From the NCBI GenBank assembly GCA_963828405.1, contig CAWHEG010000031.1:3504028-3568027 (forward strand): a DNA stretch of 64,000 bases. The letters run 5' to 3'. Under the pieces are notes generated by a model. It ran no database searches. It worked only from the letters and a program-made list of their open reading frames with translations, and was not told the DNA's origin. The position numbers were made by a program, and so were the translations under genes. Below are positions 46,038 to 53,206 of the stretch, one piece after another (the stretch's first letter is position 1; each line of letters starts with the position of its first letter). This stretch comes from JANMJD01 sp963828405 (GTDB taxonomy: Bacteria > Actinomycetota > Acidimicrobiia > Acidimicrobiales > Ilumatobacteraceae).

Positions 46038-47108
46038 TCAGGCCTGGGCGCTGGGCAGACGCATCACGGTGCCCACCTGGGGGGGTACGGCGAGCTCGGT
46101 GTGACTGGCGGCGATGGCGTCGAGCGCCGCCTTCACCTGCGCCAGGATCGGCGCCGAGCGGACGGCCGCCATGTCGACGTGGACCAGCATCTGCTCGGCC
46201 GTGCAGAGCAGCGCTCCGCTCTCGCCGTGGAACATCTCGTGGATCAGGTGGACGCGCTTCGCGTCGACACCGAGGATCTGGGTGGTGAAGCGGATCGGCT
46301 CGTGCAGGTCGACCTCGAGGAGGTAGTGGATGTGGGTCTCGACGGTGTAGAAGCTGTGCCCGGCGGCCCGGTAGGCCTCGTCGTCGCCGATGTAGCGGAA
46401 CATCGCGTCGCTGGCCCACCCGGCCGCCGTCAGGTAGGCGGCCTCGGTCATGTGGTCGTTGTAGTCGACCCAGTCGGGCTCGACGCGGGTGGCGTACAGC
46501 GCCAGCGGCGCGGCGGGCACATCGCCGGGCTGCCACGGCCTCGTCGCCCCGGCCGAGAAGCGCAGCGCCTCGTGGTGGGCGATCGCCGCGCCGGCGCCGA
46601 TGGCGCTCGGGCGCAGGGCGCGCATCACGGCGATGATCGCGTCCTCGTCGCCGGCGCACAACGCGGCGATGCCCGGACCCAGGCGGTCCAGCTCCGCTGG
46701 TGGTGTGCCCGCCGGGACGGGCGCCATCCCGAGCGAAGAGTAGAACCCGGCCAGCTCGGCTGCGGCCGGCCCGGAGACCTCGACGAGGGGCAGCAGGTGG
46801 ATCGGCTCGTGCACCACAGCGGCCCCCAGTTCGGCGACGAGCCCGGGGCGCAGACCGTCGGGCAACGATCCGGCGACGATCTGGGCCAACTCCACCGGCT
46901 CACCGGCCGCCAGCTCGTCGAGGGGACGGACCCGGTCGACGGAGGCGCCGGGGAACAGGCCGAGCCGCTGGGCCGACGGCCAGCGCCTGCCCACCCCGTC
47001 GACGACGGCAGGGTCCGAGACGTAGACGTCGAGCCCGGCGGCGGCGAACCGGGTCGCCCACCCCTCGGCGGCCGGCCCGGAACCGATCACGACGACCTTC
47101 GACGACAT
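46038..47108 (-). CDS. Shortened carnitine dehydrogenase-like domain fused to a betainyl-CoA thioesterase-like domain
   Basis: The 356-residue protein has an N-terminal Rossmann start (VVVIGSGPAAEGWATRFAAAGLDV) and a relic of the 3-hydroxyacyl-CoA dehydrogenase HPFNP-x-LLPLVE motif (HEPIHLLPLVEVSG), but only about 200 residues precede the thioesterase fold, against about 340 in the homologue at 60.7-62.2 kb. The C-terminal hot-dog domain (about 205-335) is intact: WVDYNDHMTEAAYL, FYTVETHIHYLLEVDL. It probably hydrolyses betainyl-CoA or a similar thioester, with little dehydrogenase activity. ATG 47108 has a weak ribosome site; TetR is divergent. Confidence 0.8.
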   Translation of the reverse strand: MSSKVVVIGSGPAAEGWATRFAAAGLDVYVSDPAVVDGVGRRWPSAQRLGLFPGASVDRVRPLDELAAGEPVELAQIVAGSLPDGLRPGLVAELGAAVVHEPIHLLPLVEVSGPAAAELAGFYSSLGMAPVPAGTPPAELDRLGPGIAALCAGDEDAIIAVMRALRPSAIGAGAAIAHHEALRFSAGATRPWQPGDVPAAPLALYATRVEPDWVDYNDHMTEAAYLTAAGWASDAMFRYIGDDEAYRAAGHSFYTVETHIHYLLEVDLHEPIRFTTQILGVDAKRVHLIHEMFHGESGALLCTAEQMLVHVDMAAVRSAPILAQVKAALDAIAASHTELAVPPQVGTVMRLPSAQA

Positions 47109-47110
47109 AA

Positions 47111-47128
47111 CCTAAACATACATTCAGG
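47111..47128. promoter_or_regulatory. Palindromic operator candidate between the TetR gene and the carnitine-type operon
   Basis: CCTAAACATACATTCAGG is an imperfect palindrome (CCT-x-AA...TT-x-AGG) two bases upstream of the ATG at 47108. Just beyond it CAGGATT occurs three times within about 35 bases. The position suits repression of the operon by the divergent TetR protein. Confidence 0.5.
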
Positions 47129-47179
47129 ATTGCCGGGCAGGATTGAACCGGGCAGGATTCGACCAGTCAGGAGTCCGCA

Positions 47180-47788
47180 GTGCCCCGACCGCGACTCGAT
47201 CACGTACGCAAGGCGCAGATCGTCGCCGCCGCGGCCGAGGTCCTCTCCGAACGCGGCTACGCGAACACCAGGGTGGCCGACATCGCCCGGGTGGCGGGCA
47301 CGAGCCCGGCGGCGATCCTCTACTGGTTCGACGGCAAGCACGGGTTGCTCGCCGAGGCGCTCGCCCAGCGTGAACAGGAGTTCCACGACACGTTCACGGC
47401 GCAGCTCGACACCCTGCCCACCGCCTCGCAGCGCCTCCGGCTGCTCGTCGAGGCGATGCTCTACGAGTACGACTGGGGGCTGTGGATGGAGCTCTGCGTG
47501 CTCGCCCTGCGCGATGAGCACGCTGCGGCACAGCGTGACCGGATGGACCGCCGGTGGCGGGCGGCGCTCCGCGCCGTGATCGCCCTCGGTCAGGAGACCG
47601 GCGAGTTCACGCCCGGCGACCCTGCGGCGATCACCTTCCTCCTCGCCGGCCTGCTCGACGGGCTCGCCCCGCTACTGGCGGTGCGGGCGACCGGTGTGAG
47701 CGCGCGGCAGGTCGAGTCGACGTGGCTCGGCGAGGCGGCCCGGATGCTCGGGACCGGCTTCGACGCCCGTGCCCTGCGGCCGGGCTGA
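47180..47788 (+). CDS. TetR-family transcriptional regulator
   Basis: The 202-residue protein begins with a TetR helix-turn-helix (AAAEVLSERGYANTRVADIARVAGTSPAAILYWFDGK), followed by a ligand-binding helical domain (DWGLWMELCVLALRDEHA). GTG 47180 has CAGGAG six bases upstream. It is divergent from the carnitine dehydrogenase/thioesterase-like operon, with a palindrome in between, so it likely represses that operon and is released by a CoA thioester or betaine-related ligand. The ligand is inference. Confidence 0.9.
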   Translation: MPRPRLDHVRKAQIVAAAAEVLSERGYANTRVADIARVAGTSPAAILYWFDGKHGLLAEALAQREQEFHDTFTAQLDTLPTASQRLRLLVEAMLYEYDWGLWMELCVLALRDEHAAAQRDRMDRRWRAALRAVIALGQETGEFTPGDPAAITFLLAGLLDGLAPLLAVRATGVSARQVESTWLGEAARMLGTGFDARALRPG

Positions 47789-47879
47789 GTGCCGGCGCGA
47801 CGGCGAACCGGACAGCCCCGCCGACGGGCGACGAACACATGTCGGTCGAAGCTCGACCTCGTCGACTGCTCAGGCCGAC

Positions 47880-49172
47880 CTACCTCACGAGCGCCACGAG
47901 GATGGCGACCACGACAACGGCGATCACGATCCACTCCAGGGTGGTCGGATGCGAGACGGGCGAGCCGGGAGGTTTCGCCGGGGTCGCTGCCGTCGTCGCC
48001 GAGGGCTTCGCAGCCGGGGCCGCCCCGCCCGCCTGCCACGTCTGACGCGCCCGCCCGGCAGGCGCCTCCGCCGTGGGCGGCGGCGCACCCGGCTGACCCG
48101 GCTCCGATTGGACCGGTGCCGGCTGGACCGGCTCCGCTTGGACCGGTGCCGGCTGGACCGGACCCGACCGGGCAGAACCAGGCGGGACGGCTGCGCGTCC
48201 GGCCCAGACCTGGCGGGCCGCGGCATCCGGCGAAGCCGTTGGTGACCAGCGATTGGCGGTTCCTTGCCGGGCGAGGTTGTCGAGCAGCATCTCGAGGCTC
48301 GAGTACCGCTCGGCCGGGGCGTCGCACCACCGGCGCAACTCGGCGGCGAGGTCGCGCACGAACGGCTCGGGGTGGCGGGCCATCTCCGACCAGATCCCCC
48401 GCTCGTCGTCGCCGAACAGGTCGGGCTCCTCGATGAGCAGCGTCATGTCGCCGCGGTGGAAGTCCTTCCACAACGCCGGCCGGACGGCGACGGCACGCAG
48501 GCTCAGGTAGACCACCGCCGCCCCGAAGGCATCCATGTGCTCGCCCCACCGGCGCAGCGGGTGCTGGTAGGCCTGGTGCCCAACCTCGCCCGGCAGCTCG
48601 TTCAGCTCGGGAAGCCACAGGCTGTCGTAGTCCACGAAGCGCACCCGACCCGACACTCGACCGTGATCGATCAGGATGTTCTGGGCGTGCAGGTCGCCAT
48701 GGGCGATGCGGGCCGACGACATCGCTGCCATCGCCGCCCGCCAGTCCTCGGCGAGTCGCAGCAGGTCGGCGTCCCGACCGGCGCCGATGCAGTCGTCGAC
48801 GTAGTCGTCGAGCGTCGTCCCCTCGACCCACTCCATCTTGAGCAGCGAGACCTCGTTGGTGTCGACGACGAGTCCACCGTCGACCCATTCCGTGCGGGCC
48901 AAGAACGGCATCGGGTTGGCCTCGACCCATCTCGCCAGGGCCAGGTACGGCACGCGCAACTGGTCGGCCGCGGTGGTGATCGAGATCCGGACGGCGAGCC
49001 TGCCGCCTCCGGGTACATGCGCCTGGAACACCGCGGCGCGACCGCCGCTCCACACGGCGGCCCCACTGCCGCTCGCCCGGAACGTCGATGCCCGCAGCTC
49101 CTCGTCGCGGAACTGATCGGGGATCATCACGTACATGCGCAACAGCTCGCGATCGATCAGCCTGCCGCTCAT
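47880..49172 (-). CDS. Tail-anchored protein-kinase-like protein of a TerY-P-type triad
   Basis: The 430-residue protein has a kinase-like core: HGDLHAQN at 158-165 (catalytic loop) and D-Y-D at 181-183 in place of D-F-G. The usual ATP-anchoring Lys of V-A-I-K reads Arg62 (LAVRIS), so activity may be reduced or use another Lys. After about residue 300 the chain is Pro/Ala-rich and disordered, with Trp motifs at 309, 323 and 379 and P-V-Q repeats at 338-356, then ends in one membrane helix (about 411-429). Its ATG shares one base with the PP2C stop. It is the last gene of a six-gene operon. Confidence 0.82.
   Translation of the reverse strand: MSGRLIDRELLRMYVMIPDQFRDEELRASTFRASGSGAAVWSGGRAAVFQAHVPGGGRLAVRISITTAADQLRVPYLALARWVEANPMPFLARTEWVDGGLVVDTNEVSLLKMEWVEGTTLDDYVDDCIGAGRDADLLRLAEDWRAAMAAMSSARIAHGDLHAQNILIDHGRVSGRVRFVDYDSLWLPELNELPGEVGHQAYQHPLRRWGEHMDAFGAAVVYLSLRAVAVRPALWKDFHRGDMTLLIEEPDLFGDDERGIWSEMARHPEPFVRDLAAELRRWCDAPAERYSSLEMLLDNLARQGTANRWSPTASPDAAARQVWAGRAAVPPGSARSGPVQPAPVQAEPVQPAPVQSEPGQPGAPPPTAEAPAGRARQTWQAGGAAPAAKPSATTAATPAKPPGSPVSHPTTLEWIVIAVVVVAILVALVR
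48101..48160. repeat. Two 30-base repeats inside the kinase-like gene
   Basis: Units at 48101-48130 and 48131-48160 differ at one base and encode the Pro-Val-Gln repeats of the disordered linker. Confidence 0.85.
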
Positions 49173-49939
49173 CAGCCGGCCGTCCCCGTGATCAGCCGCA
49201 ACATCGTGACGTCGTCGTTCTTGAGCAGCTCGGCGGAGCGCAGGTCGCGGCAGAGCGCCCCGAACCCATCGGAGCCGATGTCGCGCAGCGCCATCCACGT
49301 CGATGGCCGATCGATCTCGTCGAGCAGCCACGCCGCCAGCGCATCCGACGTGACGAACAGGCTCTCGCCGGGGGCGAGACCGCCGTTGGCAACCGCGGTG
49401 TGCGCGGCCAGACGCGCATCGTCGATGGCGACGCTCGTGACCAGCATCGGCGCCGCAGCGGCGTCGTGACCCGGGGCCAGCGGGAACGTCGTCAGCACCC
49501 GCCCCGCTACCGACACATGGAACAGACAGCAGTCCCCCACGGCGACGACCCGCCACCCGGCGGCATCGACGTGGCCGCCGAGGAACGTGGCGAACGAACC
49601 CTTCTGGGCTGCGGCGGCATGGATCCACTCGGGGACGTCGAAGGCCCGGAACTCCGCCGAATCCGAATCGAACGCCGCCCGTGCCGCGCCGACCCACGTG
49701 ACGAATGCGCCGACGTCGAGCTCGCCGAACGCCCGTCGGTTGCCCGCTTCGACGAAGCTCGAGACCAGGTGGAAGGCCCATTCCCGTGACCGGACCCCCG
49801 ACGACGCTCCGTCGGCGACGGCGAACCACCCGGATGCCGGGCTGTACGCGCACCCGTCCTCCCACTCCGCACGCGGCGTGTCGGCCTTCTGGCACCAGTA
49901 GGCCGACCAGAGCGGCGCGGGACCGACGGCGACGGTCAT
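49172..49939 (-). CDS. PP2C-family serine/threonine phosphatase
   Basis: The 255-residue protein has the PP2C metal motifs: Glu27-Asp28-Gly29, Ala-Asp43-Gly44-Ala-Ser, SFATFLGG, a G-D-C replacing G-D-S (VAVGDCCLF), VTSDALA and the final Asp-Asp in KNDDVTML. Lengths and spacing fit stand-alone bacterial PP2C enzymes, which remove phosphate from Ser/Thr. It overlaps the vWA gene upstream (four bases) and the kinase-like gene downstream (one base), the kinase-PP2C-vWA set of the TerY-P triad. Confidence 0.88.
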   Translation of the reverse strand: MTVAVGPAPLWSAYWCQKADTPRAEWEDGCAYSPASGWFAVADGASSGVRSREWAFHLVSSFVEAGNRRAFGELDVGAFVTWVGAARAAFDSDSAEFRAFDVPEWIHAAAAQKGSFATFLGGHVDAAGWRVVAVGDCCLFHVSVAGRVLTTFPLAPGHDAAAAPMLVTSVAIDDARLAAHTAVANGGLAPGESLFVTSDALAAWLLDEIDRPSTWMALRDIGSDGFGALCRDLRSAELLKNDDVTMLRLITGTAG

Positions 49940-50754
49940 CGATCGGCCACGAGCCAGGTGGGCGTGCCGACGTCGAGGAACTCGGCCAGCGCGGCCGCGT
50001 CGGAGTTGAACGTGAACCCACGTGCCCCGTCGTTCATCGGGATGTTCAGGCCGCGGGCGACGGAGACCATGCGCGGGGTCAGCTCGCTCGACATGTCGAA
50101 GAGGGTGCGGGCGAACTCGTCGGGGAGCAGCTGCGGCGAGTTCGGGAACTGCAGCGGCTGGTCGTCGCGGTCGGACATGTGGCTGTTGAACAACAGCAGC
50201 GCACCGTCGGAGGTGACGATGCCGCGCAGCTGTTCGGCGAGCGGACGCGGATCGCCGTCGGTGGCCTCGCCATCGGTCACGTTGATCACGATCGGCGGGA
50301 ACGAGTCGTAGTTGTCGTTGGCCCACTCGACGACGGTCGAGCCGGCCAGGTCGAGCGCCGCGCTCATCGGGGTACCACGCGATCCGTACGGTTCGACCCA
50401 GATCGGAAGGTCGACGCCGACGTCGTCGCGCCCTGGGACGCTCTCGCGCACGAAGCGCAGAGGGTGCGCCGCCAGCACGTCGAGCGGGACGAGGGTGTGG
50501 CCGGCCAGCTCGCCGCCGAACAACGAACCGACCCGCTCGCCGTAGCCGATGATCCCGATGTGGAAGTAGGGGCGGATGGTGTCGCCGCGCTGGCACAGCA
50601 GGATCAGGTTGCGCAACAGACGGTTGACGGCGTTGGCCAACGCGGTCGCCTTCGATCCGGGCCCGCCGGCAAACGGGTCGGTCATCGACCCCGACCGGTC
50701 GAGCAGGAAGACGATGCAACCGGGGTGGCCTCGATCGACGCTTCGGGTGTACAT
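49936..50754 (-). CDS. von Willebrand factor A domain protein, TerY-like
   Basis: The 272-residue protein is essentially one vWA domain. The MIDAS metal site is complete: Asp19-x-Ser21-x-Ser23 (DRSGSM), the Thr in GTPMSAALD and the Asp in NVTDGEATDGD. TerY-type vWA proteins organise phosphorylation modules together with a PP2C phosphatase and a kinase. The gene starts 13 bases after the zinc-ribbon gene and overlaps the phosphatase gene. Confidence 0.87.
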   Translation of the reverse strand: MYTRSVDRGHPGCIVFLLDRSGSMTDPFAGGPGSKATALANAVNRLLRNLILLCQRGDTIRPYFHIGIIGYGERVGSLFGGELAGHTLVPLDVLAAHPLRFVRESVPGRDDVGVDLPIWVEPYGSRGTPMSAALDLAGSTVVEWANDNYDSFPPIVINVTDGEATDGDPRPLAEQLRGIVTSDGALLLFNSHMSDRDDQPLQFPNSPQLLPDEFARTLFDMSSELTPRMVSVARGLNIPMNDGARGFTFNSDAAALAEFLDVGTPTWLVADR

Positions 50755-50766
50755 GTTCGGCTCCTG

Positions 50767-51318
50767 TCAGTCGTGCAGCCAGCTTCGGACGGCGGTGTCT
50801 GGTTGGTGGCCTCCGGCGCCGGCCGGCTGCCACGCGTTCGAGCACACCGGGCAGCGCACCGACGCTGCCGGCACCGTCACGAACACGTGGCCGCAGTGCG
50901 GGCACTGCGTCTCATCGGCCGGGCGCCTGGCGTAGCGCCCGACGTCCACCGGACCCCGCTCGGCACCACCCGATCGGGTCTGGGCGATCAGCGGCGGCCC
51001 GGCAGACACCGACGTAGGGGCGGCGGGGCGCTGACCCGCCCAGGTGGCGGAGCGGCGGGTTCCCCGAGCCGCCTCCCCGCCGGGATGCAACCCCGCCCGG
51101 GGTGCTGGGCCGCCGGGGCGGGCGGCCATCAGCGTTCCCTCGACGGCCGCCGCTGCGAGGATCACGACGGCGCCGCTCATCAGCACGGCTCCCACGGCGG
51201 GCCTGGCGTCGGCGATCAGCGCGCCGAGAGCCAGCACTGTCCACCAGGCGGTCGCCGCCTGCAGGCCGCGCACCGCCACCCGGCCCACGGCGTCGTTGAC
51301 CGGGCCGGGGGCGGTCAC
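50767..51318 (-). CDS. Membrane protein with two helices and a C-terminal zinc ribbon
   Basis: I recognise no named family. The 183-residue protein has two membrane helices (about 22-38 and 42-62), a Pro/Ala/Gly-rich linker with a Trp motif S-A-T-W-A-G-Q-R-P around Trp93, and a C-terminal zinc ribbon with Cys139, Cys142, Cys156 and Cys159. Kinases of TerY-P systems are often joined to zinc ribbons; here the ribbon is on a separate membrane protein. It overlaps the preceding small gene by four bases. Confidence 0.75.
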   Translation of the reverse strand: MTAPGPVNDAVGRVAVRGLQAATAWWTVLALGALIADARPAVGAVLMSGAVVILAAAAVEGTLMAARPGGPAPRAGLHPGGEAARGTRRSATWAGQRPAAPTSVSAGPPLIAQTRSGGAERGPVDVGRYARRPADETQCPHCGHVFVTVPAASVRCPVCSNAWQPAGAGGHQPDTAVRSWLHD

Positions 51319-51746
51319 GGCCGCCTCGTCGTCGAGGTCGAGCAGGCCGTGGCGACGTTGGCACCGGCGACGTTGGTCGTGGTGGCCGTGGAGCGGGCCG
51401 CACCGGCGAGAGTGGTCGTGGTGGCCGTGCCGACCCTCGGACAGACCTCGAGCTTGGTCCCGCCGCCGGTCGCCACACCAATGGCGAAGGCGAGCGAGAC
51501 CGCCGCAGCGGCGAGCCAGCCGAGCAGTCGGCGGGCGCCCACGGGGCGATCGGCCGACCGCGCCGCGTCGTCAGGCTGAGCATTCGCTGACGGCGGTGCG
51601 GCCCGCGGCGGCGCGACCGGCGCGGCGCTCGGCGACTCCCAGCGCTGCGGCACGGGCGGGGCCGGCATCGAGGCGCGGGCCGGGGTCTGCGTCGGGCGTG
51701 ACGCCCATGTGTTCGCGCCCTTCGGCCGGTCGCCTGGCCGGTTCAC
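51315..51746 (-). CDS. Small single-pass membrane protein of the TIR/TerY-like operon
   Basis: The 143-residue protein has a disordered N-terminal half with Trp14 (A-N-T-W-A-S-R-P) and Trp36 (Q-R-W-E-S-P), one membrane helix (about 73-93), and a Thr-rich outer segment with two cysteines (102 and 135) that could pair. No homologue is recognised. It overlaps the TIR gene and the zinc-ribbon gene by four bases on each side, so it is a fixed part of the operon. Confidence 0.72.
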   Translation of the reverse strand: MNRPGDRPKGANTWASRPTQTPARASMPAPPVPQRWESPSAAPVAPPRAAPPSANAQPDDAARSADRPVGARRLLGWLAAAAVSLAFAIGVATGGGTKLEVCPRVGTATTTTLAGAARSTATTTNVAGANVATACSTSTTRRP

Positions 51747-53077
51747 GGCTGGAGCACCGATCCGGCGCCCTCATCGGGCACGGGCACGTCCGGGAGACCC
51801 GACCCGTGCTGGGTCCACCACGCCGTGCCCGACCCGGCGGGAAGCGGCGTTCCCTCGGGCGCGCCGGCGGCCGGGGCGGCGGTCGGCTCCGCCGGCTCGG
51901 GCGGCGCCGGGACCCATCGATTCGCCGGCGGCCGGTCGGCCCGGTTCCACCAGGCGACCCCCAGCTCGACCGCCGGCAGCCCGCCCGGCGCGGGTGCCGA
52001 GCGCCCGCCCGCCGAGTGCCAGACCTGGCGGGACTCCTCGTCGCGGGCGGCCGGGCCCGGCGATTCGGGGCCGGGAGGTTCGGCGTGCGCCGGGACCGGT
52101 TCCTCGGGGGGCTCGGGGGGCTCGGGGGCACGGCGGGCGAGCACCAGCAGGCCCACGCCCGCGACGACGGCGATCCCGCCGAGGACAGGCGAGTGGAAAC
52201 AGACCACGACCCCCACCGCGACCAGGGTGATCGCCACCAGGGCGATCGCTCTGGCCCGGCGCCGGCGACCCGGCCGACCGCGGCCCGCTCTCGCCCCCGT
52301 GGACCGCCGCGCGGCGCCGCCGTCGGACACCGAGGTCCCGGGTTCCGGTTCCGGCTCCGTCCGACCGGCCGCCTCCGGCCCGGTTGAGCGTTCGTCCTGG
52401 CGGCCGGGCGTCGAACCCGTCGGCCCGGGGGGTTCCTGGCGCAAAGGATGCTCGGCGAGGATCGTCTCGATGTTGGCGCGCACGGTCCACGACAGGTCGG
52501 TGCGGTCGTGGAGCTGTTGCAGCAGCCGGAGCGCCTCGGACTGGTTCGGCCCCCCGAGGTCGAAGGTCAGCCGCCCGAAGTAGTCGACCTGGTCGTCGAG
52601 CACCAGCGTCGGCGCGAACAGCTTGGCGAACCGGTCGCGGTACGACTGGGGAACCGGTGGCGGATCGGGGATCACCTCCGGCAGGGGCACCGACATGTCG
52701 GCGTTCTCCACGGCCTGCGCCAGCGCCTCGATGCAGGCCGCATCGCCCGGTCTGAAGTCGATGAGCTGGGTCTGGCGCATCTCGGCCGGTGCCGTCGTCC
52801 AGTCGGTGTGGTCGGTGCGCACCGGCAGGAACGGACGATCGAGAGCCGACGCATACCCCCATTCGGCCAGGCACGCGTCGGACGCCATCGAGTGCCGGCT
52901 GACGAGGAGCACGAACAGGTGGCACCCGCTGATCTGACGGAGGATCTCGGCCCACCATCGCTGCCCGCCGACCAGGCTCTTGTCGAGCCACACCGGCCCG
53001 GCCAGACGCGCGAGCTCCGCCCGGAGGGCGTCGGCGAGTTCGGCATCCTGGTGGGCGTAGCTCAGGAACACGGTCAT
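51743..53077 (-). CDS. TIR-domain membrane protein, first gene of the TIR/TerY-like operon
   Basis: The 444-residue protein begins with a bacterial TIR domain (about 1-135: FLSYAHQDAELADALRAEL, GCHLFVLLVSRHSMASD, with the candidate NAD-cleaving Glu72 in LAEWGYA). A helical region follows (about 145-212), then a charged linker, two membrane helices (about 276-293 and 296-314) and a Pro-rich tail with Trp motifs at 353, 376-377, 388 and 420-421. Bacterial TIR domains often hydrolyse NAD in phage defence. The ATG at 53077 has only a weak GAG upstream. About 130 bases separate it from the MFS gene. Confidence 0.85.
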   Translation of the reverse strand: MTVFLSYAHQDAELADALRAELARLAGPVWLDKSLVGGQRWWAEILRQISGCHLFVLLVSRHSMASDACLAEWGYASALDRPFLPVRTDHTDWTTAPAEMRQTQLIDFRPGDAACIEALAQAVENADMSVPLPEVIPDPPPVPQSYRDRFAKLFAPTLVLDDQVDYFGRLTFDLGGPNQSEALRLLQQLHDRTDLSWTVRANIETILAEHPLRQEPPGPTGSTPGRQDERSTGPEAAGRTEPEPEPGTSVSDGGAARRSTGARAGRGRPGRRRRARAIALVAITLVAVGVVVCFHSPVLGGIAVVAGVGLLVLARRAPEPPEPPEEPVPAHAEPPGPESPGPAARDEESRQVWHSAGGRSAPAPGGLPAVELGVAWWNRADRPPANRWVPAPPEPAEPTAAPAAGAPEGTPLPAGSGTAWWTQHGSGLPDVPVPDEGAGSVLQP

Positions 53078-53206
53078 GGCCGCTCAGGCCCGTCCTCGTC
53101 GACCGGGCGCGTACCACTCGAGGTGGCCGATGAACTGCGAGAGGTCGGCGTTGTCCCGTGAATGTCCTCGAACACTAGCCGTCGCGCCGACGGCCCGGAT
53201 CGAGAA
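53078..53206. other. Intergenic region upstream of the TIR operon
   Basis: This 129-base region must hold the promoter of the six-gene operon. On the minus strand an open stretch without a start codon encodes D-N-A-D-L-S-Q-F-I-G-H-L-E-W-Y ending in a stop near 53093, possibly the remnant of a lost gene. No clear promoter boxes were assigned. Confidence 0.3.

Noticed and set aside
53093..53170. A small gene just upstream of the TIR gene
   Set aside because: The open stretch has no start codon or ribosome site and only about 25 codons; noted as a possible remnant only.
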